NCBI GenBank assembly: GCA_964541605.1
Contig: CAZIQY010000014.1
Coordinates: 1 to 47,318, forward strand
Source: CAZIQY01 sp964541605
Lineage (GTDB): Bacteria > Desulfobacterota > Syntrophia > Syntrophales > UBA2185
Direction of reading: 5' to 3'
DNA: 47,318 bases
Part shown: in pieces, positions 1 through 8,477 of the stretch
How the letters are laid out: each line of letters opens with the position of its first letter
Position numbering within the stretch: the stretch's first letter is position 1
Position numbers and translations under genes: made by a program
The notes under the pieces: generated by a model
The model's input: the letters and a program-made list of their open reading frames with translations, nothing else
The model's database searches: none
What the model was told of the DNA's origin: nothing

Positions 1-41
1 GGGTGGTACACTTTTCGTTATCATTTTTGGTACAGTTTTAC
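1..41. repeat. Two IS21-like terminal repeat units at the left edge
   Basis: Two related units lie 24 bases apart: TGGTACACTTTTC at 4-16 and TGGTACAGTTTTA at 28-40. Spaced repeats of this form are typical of the multiple terminal repeats of IS21-family elements. The 10-mer ACAGTTTTAC (32-41) recurs in inverted orientation at the right edge (47304-47313). No istA or istB gene is visible, so the element itself would lie outside the window. The assignment rests on pattern memory only. Confidence 0.35.
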
Positions 42-854
42 ATATTCGGTGACAGTTATCGGCTGAATAGCGGACTTTTGACCCATGGCGCCGGATGTAT
101 CTTTCTTTGCTACCAACTCCGGAGTATCTGCTTTTGCTCGTGAATGCTTTTCACGATTGATGATGAACTTGCTCGTGGCCTGATTCTTGCGAATATCGGC
201 CGCTGCAACTGTGATCTCATTGCGGCCCACCTTGAGAAAAACATCCGACGAGAACCGGCCATTCTCATCCAGTTCCGCTTCCTCGCCATTGATCAAAACG
301 TAGGCAATGCCGACTGAACTTTCTACCATGCCCGCAACAGTCATACGGTATCTCTTGGCGATCACTAATCCATGACGTGTCACGTTTGGAGACGTGATTG
401 TTATCTTCGGTGGTATATTTTCTACTGAAGAGACAGAAGGTAATTTAGGCGGCGCTGAATCAGATACTAAGGCAGGCGCCTTTATACCTTTAGCCACAGG
501 TTCCTTAGATGAATAAGGATGATATGCAGCAGTGTCCGCCCGCACAAGTTTTTTATCTGAAACCCCTTTTCTTCTCAGGACGTAGGAGGCATCAACAAAA
601 TTCTTTGCATCTGCTTCGGACTTCCATAAAAACAGGATGTCTTCTGCAGTCCACCAACTTGACATATATGCTCTAACAGCATAATGAGCACCGGTCTTAA
701 ACACTTCTCCATCTATCTTGTCATAGTATACATTAAGACGAAGCGTCTTCATTGATAAAGAAGTTTGATGTTCTGTATTAACTAATTCAATAGCATCTCC
801 TTTTATTGTGAAACCTGCAAATCTATATGACTTAATCATCAAAGAAGAAGCCAT
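21..854 (-). CDS. Ig-like domain protein, probably truncated (caspase-associated type)
   Basis: The 277-residue protein has an N-terminal region (about 5-95) of unknown family rich in aromatic residues. A low-complexity linker follows, then an Ig-like beta domain at about 147-235, beginning PPKITITSPNVTR. Domains of this kind often precede a peptidase C14 (caspase-like) domain in bacterial secreted proteins, but here the protein ends shortly after it. The last residues (VTEYVKLYQK) and the stop codon lie inside the IS21-like repeat at the left edge, so the 3' end was probably replaced by an insertion. No signal peptide is visible at the N-terminus, and an IS4 element lies about 110 bases upstream, so the 5' end may also be lost. 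An alternative start is the Met at residue 6. Function unknown; probably a gene remnant. Confidence 0.5.
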   Translation of the reverse strand: MASSLMIKSYRFAGFTIKGDAIELVNTEHQTSLSMKTLRLNVYYDKIDGEVFKTGAHYAVRAYMSSWWTAEDILFLWKSEADAKNFVDASYVLRRKGVSDKKLVRADTAAYHPYSSKEPVAKGIKAPALVSDSAPPKLPSVSSVENIPPKITITSPNVTRHGLVIAKRYRMTVAGMVESSVGIAYVLINGEEAELDENGRFSSDVFLKVGRNEITVAAADIRKNQATSKFIINREKHSRAKADTPELVAKKDTSGAMGQKSAIQPITVTEYVKLYQK

Positions 855-964
855 TGCTGTCCAAGATAACCTGAGATAGCCAATCTGGCATCTATAAAAT
901 CAGGTAGTTGGACGGGTTAAATTCGCTCTTTGAAAATCAGGTTGCCTCTTTTTTTCATTCCTGG

Positions 965-2137
965 TTACGATGCTGTCCAATTTAGTGATAGTTGTTCCTG
1001 CATCATTGTCATGGGCGGCGGTTCAAAAGGCTGATCCATCCATGCCCATAAGTCCCTGTACGTGAACAGGTTATATCGCAGCATCGCCACCAGGTTCGAC
1101 AGCGACCACGGAAACAGGGACCGGAACTTCAGGTACTTCAGAATCAGGATCGCGATCAATGCTGTCCAAATCTGGATTAAAAGCGCATTTGGAGAAGTTC
1201 CCACGAAGGTCTTGATCCTCAAATTCTGCTTGATGGTCTTGAAAAAGATCTCTATCTGCCACCGGTCCTTGTAGATTGCGGAGATCGTTGTTGCTCCGAA
1301 CGTCATATGGTTGGTCAAAAGCACGATGACTTTTTCATTTTCTTCGTCCCAAACCTCTACCCGTCTCAAATTGCCGGGATATTTCTTATGCGAATAGAAT
1401 ACTTCCATTTCGATGATCTGATCGCTCAGGATGTTTCTATGCTTGGGAAGAGGTTTTTCCTCCAAAACCCGGTAACGAGCGTTGTCCTTCTGGCGGGTGA
1501 CAAAGAAAATGCCGCCCTGGGTCCATCTCCAAAAGAGCTCGTAATCGATATACCCTCTATCCATGGCCACGATTGATCCGGGAGGAAATGTCATCGTCTG
1601 GGCAACCTTCACCTCATGGGTCTTCCCATCGGTGATATGAGCAAATACTGGAAGGTAGCCGTCATGGTCCAGAAGCAAATGAAGCTTTACCGCCCCTTTG
1701 GTCTGACGAAACTTTGCCCAGTCAAAGAGACTTGCGCAAAGCTCAATCACCGTGGCATCCAGACTGAAGAGCTTGTTCTTGAACCGAAACCGGCGCTTGC
1801 CAAAATCCAATTGCCGGCATTTTCCCAAAAGCTGATAAAAGGTCTTCTCGTATAATTGCCAGGGTCGATGTTCATTGGCATAAGACAAGGTCGATCGTTT
1901 CGGCGCCTTCCGGAGCCCCAAATGCTTTGCCTTGCCGAAACAACTGGCCAAGCCGCCGCAAATCTCGCGCAACGAATGGGCCTGTCCAAGCTGGCAAAAC
2001 AGCATAGCAACAAACTGATCCCAACAACTGAATCCCTTGGCTCCTCGCTCGGCCTTGGTTGCATATACAGTTTCAAAGAACTCGCGTCTCGAAAAAAGGT
2101 GTAGAATTTGAGCAAAGATACTGCTAAATCGTTTCAT
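965..2137 (-). CDS. IS4-family transposase (DUF4372 N-terminus)
   Basis: The 390-residue transposase catalyses cut-and-paste movement of the surrounding element. The N-terminal ~75 residues fit the DUF4372 domain that precedes the DDE domain in one IS4 branch (MKRFSSIFAQ..., then GFSCWDQFVAMLFCQL). The catalytic triad is visible: D127 in LDATVIELC, D193 in AMDRGYIDYE and E296. E296 lies in the IS4 signature Y-x2-R-x3-E-x6-K (Y289, R292, E296, K303). The length is normal and the frame intact, so the gene looks functional. It ends at, or slightly beyond, the inferred inverted repeat. Confidence 0.9.
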   Translation of the reverse strand: MKRFSSIFAQILHLFSRREFFETVYATKAERGAKGFSCWDQFVAMLFCQLGQAHSLREICGGLASCFGKAKHLGLRKAPKRSTLSYANEHRPWQLYEKTFYQLLGKCRQLDFGKRRFRFKNKLFSLDATVIELCASLFDWAKFRQTKGAVKLHLLLDHDGYLPVFAHITDGKTHEVKVAQTMTFPPGSIVAMDRGYIDYELFWRWTQGGIFFVTRQKDNARYRVLEEKPLPKHRNILSDQIIEMEVFYSHKKYPGNLRRVEVWDEENEKVIVLLTNHMTFGATTISAIYKDRWQIEIFFKTIKQNLRIKTFVGTSPNALLIQIWTALIAILILKYLKFRSLFPWSLSNLVAMLRYNLFTYRDLWAWMDQPFEPPPMTMMQEQLSLNWTAS

Positions 2138-2235
2138 CAGGGTGCCTCCTTTCCAGGTTTTGTTTTCTTTTGGCGAAGAAACTTCTACCTGAATCTGTGC
2201 ACCCTCTTCAATTTATAAAAAAACTATTTTGGACA
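974..2235 (-). mobile_element. IS4-family insertion sequence
   Basis: One DDE transposase gene is bounded by imperfect inverted repeats. TGTCCAATTTAGT at 974-986 matches TGTCCAAAATAGT read on the minus strand at 2235-2223 (11 of 13). The span of about 1.26 kb suits a short IS4-type element. The transposase stop codon falls a few bases outside the inferred end, so the true end may lie slightly further out. No convincing target-site duplication was found by eye. A 10-base direct repeat, TTGGACAGCA on the minus strand, occurs at the element end (980-971) and again at 864-855. Confidence 0.7.
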
Positions 2236-2587
2236 AGTTTGTACATAAGCTACAGTTCAGTCAAGTGCTCTTTGTCTGTCATTGTTGAATATTCCAAGGG
2301 ATGTTGTGTCTACCAAAGACTTGAGAAATCTCTCTTCCTTAGAAGAGGAAGTTGTCCTTACCAAAAATACTGTCCAGAACGGACCCGCATACCGGGTGGT
2401 GTGGGGATGGGAGAGAAAACGCTCGCTGACCGGCTTAGATGTTATTACCTGCTCGTACCCGAAAGAACCCCGCCATCCCACAGCATCCCGACGCGATTTC
2501 TTCGACTGTGCAGTTTTCCGACAGAGATACTGACCTCCTATCGACAGGGGGAAATGATATTTTAAAGCACGGCAAGGGGAAGTCCCT
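2236..2587. other. Gene-free stretch between IS4 element and HD-GYP gene
   Basis: No open frame here resembles a known protein, and the frames on both strands look like shadows. A small inverted repeat, CTTCCT/AGGAAG, lies near 2334-2351. It lacks a clear T-run and is not a convincing terminator. The stretch may be flanking DNA left after IS insertion. Confidence 0.4.
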
Positions 2588-3385
2588 TTATTCGCAACGG
2601 CACGGGATCACAGCCTTTTCTTCGAGCACAGACTGCAGGGCGGAAATACAGGCCTCATCCCATCTTATTCCTGCGTGTTCCCTAAGAATCCCGATCGCGA
2701 CCTCCGGGGATCTTCCTTTCTGATAAGTTCGGTCTGTGGTTATGGCGTCGTAGCTATCCGCAACCGCCACAATTCTTGCGCCCAGAGGGATGTCTTCGGC
2801 CTTGAGTTTGCAGGGATAGCCCTTTCCGTCCAGGCGTTCATGGTGGGAATAAACGTATTCGCGAGAGGTTTCGAGGAAATCCAGGTCTTTGAGTATGTCC
2901 GCTCCCAGTCCGGGGTGTCTGACGATTTCCTTGACCATATCGGGGGGATTTCGACCTTCGTGGGCCTGGAAGAGAAGGTCGGAGAAACCGATTTTGCCGA
3001 TGTCGTGAAGTATCCCTCCAAGACGGGCAGACTCCTCCATCTCTTCATCCAATCCCATGTGGCGGGCCATGCGGCCAGCCAGTTCCCCAACCCTGGCAGT
3101 GTGTCCCTCGGTATAGGTATCTCTTGCGGCGAGCGCATGAGCCATGGCCGAGACAGTCTTGATCGTGTTTTCCTTGATCCTGTGGTTTAGTTCTCGGAGT
3201 CTTTCCACCATCATCTCTAACTCGTATTCCCTAGCCTCGACCTTCACCATCATCATTCCCATGGCCTCTGCAATGTTCCTCACAGGCTCCGGATTGTCCT
3301 CCGTGGTAAGGGACATGACATCGTTGGAATAGTTTCCCCTCGCGATTTCTTCAATAATCTCGATCAATCGTTTGACTGGATACAT
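2588..3385 (-). CDS. HD-GYP domain protein with N-terminal HAMP-like region
   Basis: Predicted cyclic-di-GMP phosphodiesterase. Residues ~1-50 resemble a HAMP helix pair and ~50-85 a coiled coil, but no transmembrane segment is present, so the protein should be cytoplasmic or a fragment of a larger sensor. The HD-GYP domain shows HTARVGELAGRMA, the metal-binding HDIGKIG, HHERLDGKGYP (the GYP motif) and VADSYDAITTDRTYQ. All the usual metal ligands appear present. The chosen ATG at 3385 has GGGGGA about eight bases upstream. A TTG five codons further up (3400) is a weaker option. Nothing nearby shows its input signal. Confidence 0.85.
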   Translation of the reverse strand: MYPVKRLIEIIEEIARGNYSNDVMSLTTEDNPEPVRNIAEAMGMMMVKVEAREYELEMMVERLRELNHRIKENTIKTVSAMAHALAARDTYTEGHTARVGELAGRMARHMGLDEEMEESARLGGILHDIGKIGFSDLLFQAHEGRNPPDMVKEIVRHPGLGADILKDLDFLETSREYVYSHHERLDGKGYPCKLKAEDIPLGARIVAVADSYDAITTDRTYQKGRSPEVAIGILREHAGIRWDEACISALQSVLEEKAVIPCRCE

Positions 3386-3720
3386 ACTGCGATCCCCCAA
3401 CTCTCGCTTTGATCGGCAAGATTAAGATGAGGTTTTGATTTCATCCCCGGCCTACAAAGCATCTTTTTAGAAAAAGACCGATTCATCCTTGGTTTATCGT
3501 CTCACACAAGGGATTGCCGGTCAAGGGGTGTGGTTTGATTTTTTGAAGTGATGCCACAATATTTCAATATGTATCCGTTGGCTGCGGACTCTCAAATGAC
3601 CAGATTTTCAAATTCATCTCATCCATATTATTGAGGGAATAACATCAATGATAACGAATTGAAATCGTGCATCTTCATCAAAGTTGACGATTTGTGTAGT
3701 AGGGAGGAAGAATCAACGCT
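3386..3720. other. Intergenic region between caspase-like gene and HD-GYP gene
   Basis: Both flanking genes are on the minus strand, so this holds the 3' side of the caspase-like gene and the upstream region of the HD-GYP gene. It is AT-rich, with no ORF, strong hairpin or promoter that I can support. Confidence 0.4.
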
Positions 3721-5082
3721 TTATCGACCGATGCTCAATGCCGGGTCAAATTTTCCTGCGACGGTCGGACTCTGGGCATTCCTTGTTTCTCTCCGAACCT
3801 TTTCTGAAAGATATGGAATGAGTTCTCCCAAGGTCACACGGCCGTCGTTGTTGTAGTCTGCGTCTCCATTGAGACCCTTTAGGAAGTAATAAGTGAACAC
3901 TCCGTGGCCGCCGCCCCATTGTTGCCCCTCCTGGGAAAACTGCTTATCATCCGAGGCGCTTATGACAGCAATGCCGTCACCAACCTGGGATAGATTCTGT
4001 AAACCGGAACTGATCGGGTTGATCTCAATGCTCCTGCTGCCTCTTCTGGCAATCTCGAAAGACTGGCCAACACCTCCGGAATGACAGGCATCGGCGATAA
4101 CAACCACCTTCTTTGCTTTGATAAAACGTTTGAGGGCTGTTTCAATATCCCACATAGGGAATCCGGTTGTTGCAATATCATCGTAATTGACATCAAAAGG
4201 AAGTAAAAAAAGATTGTTCGGCGAGTCGGGTGACTCTGGTGAGCCGTGGCCTGCGAAGTATATCGTAACCATGTCTTCCTCCAGAGCCTGCTTCAACCAG
4301 CTGAACAGGGCATTCTTGATGTTTTTAGATGTTGCCTCGGAATCCAGAAGCAATCTGACCCGTGATGGTGCGTACTCGCCCCCTTGTTGCGAGATAAGCC
4401 AGTTATATAACGAGTTCGCATCGGCCGAAGCATATCTTAAGCCGGCAATGCGGGAATCCTTGTGCTTGGATATACCGATGACTACAGCCCATTTTTGCGC
4501 TGATGATTGCGGCAGTTGACCGACCATTGGGCTGACTTTCTGAACCTCTGCATTCACCGGGGCGGAGAAAGGCCGCGCAACAACCTTCTTGTCCGCATAT
4601 TGCACGGAAACGGTGACATCTGCTGAGCCGCTGTTGTCGCTCATAATCATGGGCGTATCATTGATGCGGAAGAAGAGAATGCCGTCTTCGGGGGCTGTCA
4701 ACTCAAGGCCGCCGCCAACCACAAACGGATTCCCCTGTTCTCCTATTTTACCGAGAAGGAGAGAAGCGCTGTCCCTTCCAATGTATGTCCCTGTTGCGCC
4801 CGAGCATATTGGAGAAACACCAAAACCATCCGGACCGGTCCAGCTACAGATCGGGCCTGCCGTCCATCTGCCCGTGGCTGTAATTTTGTACTTTAACCCT
4901 TTTTTAAGTATTGCCCCGGAATTCCTCCATTCATCGGCCTCGGCCAAAACCCTTGTTGTTGATTCCTGTTTATCCGCCTGGGTTATGTCGATGGCCTGCA
5001 CCCTGTCGGTATATTGAATTCCTGCACAGCCAAAAATGCTCATTGATATCATAAACAGAAAAACATAGACGTACCGCTTCAT
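3721..5082 (-). CDS. Caspase-like (peptidase C14) lipoprotein with EF-hand-like loop
   Basis: The 453-residue protein has a lipoprotein signal peptide (MKRYVYVFLFMISMSIFGC, lipid Cys19), so it should be anchored in the envelope. Residues ~45-165 form a beta-rich, LecA-like domain (EWRNSGAILKKGLKYKITATG). The caspase fold starts near 195 (KWAVVIGISKHKD). The His-Cys dyad is present: H279 in YFAGHGS and C333 in IADACHSGG. A calcium-loop-like motif, DADYNNDGRVTLGE (407-420), lies near the end. The start at 5082 has GGAG seven bases upstream. An upstream in-frame GTG/ATG extension would overlap ribD and spoil the signal peptide. Substrate unknown. The truncated Ig-like gene at the left edge may come from a related protein. 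Confidence 0.85.
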   Translation of the reverse strand: MKRYVYVFLFMISMSIFGCAGIQYTDRVQAIDITQADKQESTTRVLAEADEWRNSGAILKKGLKYKITATGRWTAGPICSWTGPDGFGVSPICSGATGTYIGRDSASLLLGKIGEQGNPFVVGGGLELTAPEDGILFFRINDTPMIMSDNSGSADVTVSVQYADKKVVARPFSAPVNAEVQKVSPMVGQLPQSSAQKWAVVIGISKHKDSRIAGLRYASADANSLYNWLISQQGGEYAPSRVRLLLDSEATSKNIKNALFSWLKQALEEDMVTIYFAGHGSPESPDSPNNLFLLPFDVNYDDIATTGFPMWDIETALKRFIKAKKVVVIADACHSGGVGQSFEIARRGSRSIEINPISSGLQNLSQVGDGIAVISASDDKQFSQEGQQWGGGHGVFTYYFLKGLNGDADYNNDGRVTLGELIPYLSEKVRRETRNAQSPTVAGKFDPALSIGR

Positions 5083-5138
5083 ATGCAGCTCCATGCGAAG
5101 ATAAAAAAATTTAATTCCAAAGTTTTTTCCGGCATAGG

Positions 5139-6254
5139 TTACCATTGGTTTTTCCCAATGATTGCTTTTTTTTCGATTCTACCGTCAATGACCAGATCGT
5201 CACCTGTCCTGATGATCTTTTTGCGGGAAAGTTTCAGAGCGTCATCGATTCTTTCGATCCCCAGGTCGCCGACGGCTTCAATCCCTTTTCCCACAATCTT
5301 CGGTGCAATGATGACCACGGCCCGGTCCGCCAGCTGTTCTCTCAAAATGGTTGTGATTACAGCGGCGCCTCCCTCGACCAGAACGGAAGAGATTTCTTTT
5401 TTCCCGAGTTCTTCAAGAAGGCTCTTCATGTCGATTCGATGGCGGGAATCTTCACCGATCAGCATGACGTCAAGGCCCATATCCATCAGAAGGGTGCGCT
5501 TTTCCGGGTCGTCGCCCTTGGTTGTGGCGATGATTGTTTTTGCTGTGCCTTGATGTTTCAGAACGTTTGCATGAAGGGGAATACGCAGATGGGAATCAAC
5601 GATGATTCTGACGGGGTTTCTTCCCCTGGTGAGACGTACGGTCAGTTCCGGATCATCCTGCAGGATCGTTCCCACGCCGACCAGAACGGCATCGTGAATA
5701 CTTCGCAGCCTGTGGGCAAACCTGCGGGCAGGCAGGGAACTGATCCATTGAGAATGTCCCTGTGCCGTGGCGATTCTTCCGTCGAGGGTCTGGGCAAATT
5801 TCAGAGTGACGAAGGGAATTCTTGTCTGAATGAACTTGAAGAAACGTTCATTCAGCTCTCTGCATGCATCTTCAAGAACGCCGACAGTTGTATTAATGCC
5901 CTGTTCGTTGAGGAGCTTGATCCCCTTTCCGGAGACCAGGGGATTGGGATCCGGGGTGCCGATGACGACCCGTGCCGGCTTCAGGGAAATCAACCGCTCC
6001 ACGCAGGGCGGCGTTTTTCCGTAATGGGTGCAGGGTTCAAGGGTGACATAGATCGTTGAACCCTCGATCTCGTCTGCAGCATTTAGGATGGCATTGATTT
6101 CAGCGTGGTTGTCGCCTAATTTCTCGTGATAACCCTCGCCGATGATCCGGTTTCCCTTGACGATGACCGCGCCTACCATGGGGTTGGGGCTCACCCACGC
6201 TTTCCCCTTGCTGGCGAGTCTGAGAGCCCGATTCATGTAAAATTCATCCGTCAA
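5139..6254 (-). CDS. ribD: Riboflavin biosynthesis bifunctional deaminase/reductase RibD
   Basis: Catalyses deamination and then reduction of the GTP-derived pyrimidine in riboflavin synthesis. The N-terminal deaminase (1-~145) has the zinc motif HAE (NHAEINAI) and the PCTHYGKTPPC pair, with substrate motif SPNPMVGAVIV. The C-terminal reductase (~146-371) has TLKFAQTLDGRIA and VEGGAAVITTIL. The 371-residue length is normal. The start is TTG at 6254, supported by AAGGA upstream and a fitting promoter. An ATG six codons inside is the alternative. No FMN riboswitch is visible in the short leader, and the other rib genes are not in the window. Confidence 0.95.
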   Translation of the reverse strand: MTDEFYMNRALRLASKGKAWVSPNPMVGAVIVKGNRIIGEGYHEKLGDNHAEINAILNAADEIEGSTIYVTLEPCTHYGKTPPCVERLISLKPARVVIGTPDPNPLVSGKGIKLLNEQGINTTVGVLEDACRELNERFFKFIQTRIPFVTLKFAQTLDGRIATAQGHSQWISSLPARRFAHRLRSIHDAVLVGVGTILQDDPELTVRLTRGRNPVRIIVDSHLRIPLHANVLKHQGTAKTIIATTKGDDPEKRTLLMDMGLDVMLIGEDSRHRIDMKSLLEELGKKEISSVLVEGGAAVITTILREQLADRAVVIIAPKIVGKGIEAVGDLGIERIDDALKLSRKKIIRTGDDLVIDGRIEKKAIIGKNQW

Positions 6255-6286
6255 GATGCTGTCCTTCCTTATTTAATTTATTATAC

Positions 6287-6314
6287 TTTATATCATGTCT
6301 GACAGAAATGTAAA
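6287..6314 (-). promoter_or_regulatory. Candidate sigma70 promoter for ribD
   Basis: On the minus strand, TTTACA (6314-6309), a 16-base spacer and TATAAA (6292-6287) lie about 33 bases before the ribD start. The second candidate box TATAAT just downstream could also act. Predicted from sequence only. Confidence 0.45.
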
Positions 6315-6332
6315 AGGGAGGGAATGTTTTTA

Positions 6333-6361
6333 TTGTTGATGGTTTTCAAATATGTTATAGG
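6333..6361 (+). promoter_or_regulatory. Candidate sigma70 promoter for the nucleotidyltransferase gene
   Basis: TTGTTG (6333-6338), a 17-base spacer and TATAGG (6356-6361) lie 30 bases before the ATG at 6392. It is divergent from the ribD promoter. A moderate match only. Confidence 0.35.
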
Positions 6362-6391
6362 GGGAGCCCAAAATCCTATCTGGAGAACCGT

Positions 6392-7120
6392 ATGAAAGGC
6401 ATCGTGTTAGCGGGGGGGCTGGGAAGCCGGATGTATCCCCTCACTAAAGTGACCAACAAGCACCTTTTGCCCGTTTATAACGAGCCCATGGTCTACTATC
6501 CCATCAAAACGCTGGTCAATGCGGGAATCGATGAAATCCTGATCGTTACGGGCGGGAACAATGCGGGGGAATTTCTAAGACTTCTGGGTAACGGGAAGGA
6601 TTTCGGGCTGAAGCATCTCAACTACACCTATCAGGAAGGGGAGGGAGGCATCGCGGCTGCCCTCAGCCTGGCGGAGTTTTTTGCCGATAACGGGAAGATC
6701 GTCGTTATACTCGGGGATAATATCATAGAAAAGAATATCAGGCAGGCCGTTGATGCGTTCAGCAAACAAAAAGAGGGGGCACGGATCATGCTGAAGGAGG
6801 TGACCGACCCCCAGCGGTTCGGTGTCCCCGCCTTTGAGGGAGACCGGATTGTACGCATCGATGAAAAGCCGTCCCATCCTGCATCCAATTATGCCGTCAT
6901 CGGCATCTACATGTATGACAGAAAGGTCTTTGATTTTATCAAGACCATGAAGCCTTCCCAGAGAGGCGAACTTGAAATCACGGATGTCAATAACTACTAT
7001 CTTGAAGAAGGAAAGCTCGAGTGGGATATCCTTGACGGCTGGTGGAGCGACGCGGGAACATTCGATTCCCTTCAGTACGCGGGGAATATGGTGGCAAAAA
7101 CCGGCGCAAATAAAATGTGA
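6392..7120 (+). CDS. Glucose-1-phosphate thymidylyltransferase-like sugar nucleotidyltransferase
   Basis: Predicted to transfer a nucleotide to a sugar-1-phosphate, most likely giving dTDP-glucose. The signature GLGSRMYPLTKVTNKHLLPV, a variant of GGxGTRLxPxTxxxxKxLLPV, is at 6-29. Further motifs are LGDNII, FGVPAF (FGV is typical of RmlA), IDEKP and GELEITDVNNYYL. At 242 residues it is shorter than classical RmlA (~290) and fits the short RfbA-like branch. The next gene is an RmlC-like cupin ten bases on, so the two probably act in one deoxysugar route. RmlB and RmlD are absent from the window, so the sugar cannot be named. Confidence 0.85.
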   Translation: MKGIVLAGGLGSRMYPLTKVTNKHLLPVYNEPMVYYPIKTLVNAGIDEILIVTGGNNAGEFLRLLGNGKDFGLKHLNYTYQEGEGGIAAALSLAEFFADNGKIVVILGDNIIEKNIRQAVDAFSKQKEGARIMLKEVTDPQRFGVPAFEGDRIVRIDEKPSHPASNYAVIGIYMYDRKVFDFIKTMKPSQRGELEITDVNNYYLEEGKLEWDILDGWWSDAGTFDSLQYAGNMVAKTGANKM

Positions 7121-7129
7121 GGCACGTTT

Positions 7130-7585
7130 ATGATTGAAGGCGTTGTTGTGAAGAAACTGAAGGTCATTCCGGACGAACGGGGCAGGCTGATGGAAATCCT
7201 CCGGGTCGATGACGAGGTGTTTAAAGGCTTCGGCCAGGTTTATATGACGACAGCCTACCCGGGTGTCGTGAAAGGATGGCATTACCATAAAAAGCAGTAT
7301 GACAGTATGGCCGTGGTGCGGGGAATGATGAAAATCGTCCTTTATGACAGCCGGAAGGATTCTCCGACATATGGCGAAATCAATCAGTTTTTTGCAGGTG
7401 AACACAACCCGATTTTTGTACTTGTCCCTCCTTACGTGTGTCACGGGTTTAAATGTATTTCCCTCGATGAAGCCATAGTGATCAATATTCCCACGGAACC
7501 CTATAACTATCTGGAACCCGATGAGTTCAGAATCCACCCTCATGATAATGACATCCCGTATGAATGGGACAGGAAAGACGGCTGA
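7130..7585 (+). CDS. dTDP-4-dehydrorhamnose 3,5-epimerase-like cupin (RmlC family)
   Basis: The 151-residue cupin has the RmlC pattern: DERGRLMEILR, then GVVKGWHYHKKQYD, where a His corresponds to the RmlC catalytic base region, then VLVPPYVCHGFKC and YLEPDEFRIHPHD. It is shorter than classical RmlC (~180) and may be an epimerase or a ketoisomerase-type cupin of a related pathway. It sits directly after the nucleotidyltransferase, which supports a role in NDP-sugar processing. Prepilin peptidase follows after 12 bases and is probably only co-transcribed. Confidence 0.75.
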   Translation: MIEGVVVKKLKVIPDERGRLMEILRVDDEVFKGFGQVYMTTAYPGVVKGWHYHKKQYDSMAVVRGMMKIVLYDSRKDSPTYGEINQFFAGEHNPIFVLVPPYVCHGFKCISLDEAIVINIPTEPYNYLEPDEFRIHPHDNDIPYEWDRKDG

Positions 7586-7597
7586 AAACTTAGGATC

Positions 7598-8365
7598 ATG
7601 GGCATCTTCTTGGATATCTTTCTGGCCGTTGTGGGGGCCGCCGTCGGGAGTTTTCTCAATGTCCTGATCTGTCGAATGCCTGAGGGCCTTTCCATTGTTT
7701 CTCCACCGTCCCACTGCCCGAAATGTGAACATGCCGTCCGTTTTTACGACAACATCCCCGTTGTCAGTTACATCATCCTGAAGGGCAGATGTCGGGACTG
7801 TCATGAAAAGATCTCCCCCCGCTATCCCCTTGTTGAATTACTGACGGCCATCATGTCGGTATTCCTCTTCTGGAAATTCGCGCTCAGCCTGCAATATCTC
7901 TTCGTGTTTGCTTTCTGCTGTTCATTAATCGTCATCACATTCATTGACCTGGATCATCAGATTATCCCTGATGTCATCACATTGCCCGGCATCCCCATTT
8001 TTTCCCTGATAGCCGTTTTCTTTATGGGCGTTTCCTGGCTTGAAGTGGTTGTAGGTGTTTTGATCGGCGGAGGATGCCTGTATTTGGTTGCCGTAGGATA
8101 TGAACTGATCACCGGGCGAGAGGGAATGGGAGGCGGCGACATCAAGCTCCTTGCCATGCTGGGCGGGTTTTTAGGATGGAAGTCCATTTTTTTCATTGTC
8201 TTTGTCAGTTCCCTTCTGGGCGCGCTTGTGGGTGTTGCGATGATGATTGCAAGGGGCAAAGATATGAAATATGCCGTTCCGTTCGGCCCGTTTTTGTCCA
8301 TGGCGGCTGTGGCCTATCTTTTCGTCGGCAAGGAAGTCATGATGCTCTTTTTCTTGCAATATTAA
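7598..8365 (+). CDS. pilD: Prepilin peptidase / N-methyltransferase (A24 family)
   Basis: Inner-membrane aspartic protease that cleaves and N-methylates type IV prepilins or type II secretion pseudopilins. The N-terminal cytoplasmic domain has two zinc-binding CxxC pairs (CPKC and CRDC) spaced as in the full-length enzyme. The catalytic aspartates fit FIDLDHQIIPD and GGGDIKLL (GxGD motif). About seven hydrophobic segments are visible. The 255-residue length is normal. No pilin gene is in the window. Confidence 0.92.
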   Translation: MGIFLDIFLAVVGAAVGSFLNVLICRMPEGLSIVSPPSHCPKCEHAVRFYDNIPVVSYIILKGRCRDCHEKISPRYPLVELLTAIMSVFLFWKFALSLQYLFVFAFCCSLIVITFIDLDHQIIPDVITLPGIPIFSLIAVFFMGVSWLEVVVGVLIGGGCLYLVAVGYELITGREGMGGGDIKLLAMLGGFLGWKSIFFIVFVSSLLGALVGVAMMIARGKDMKYAVPFGPFLSMAAVAYLFVGKEVMMLFFLQY

Positions 8366-8477
8366 GGGGTTTTATTGAAAAATCTTGACTTCAAACGCAT
8401 ATGAATATACGGTACCGCCAGATAAGAGAGGTTTGTGTTAGTCAATAATTTTTGTTTGTTGAAAAAAGGGGTTCATC

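Noticed and set aside
6255..6286. FMN riboswitch before ribD
   Set aside because: The leader is only about 30 bases, too short for the RFN element, and none of its conserved stems is seen.
6575..7804. 409-residue frame on minus across the nucleotidyltransferase and cupin genes
   Set aside because: It is the antisense shadow of two well-supported genes; rich in His, Phe and Ile with no known motif.
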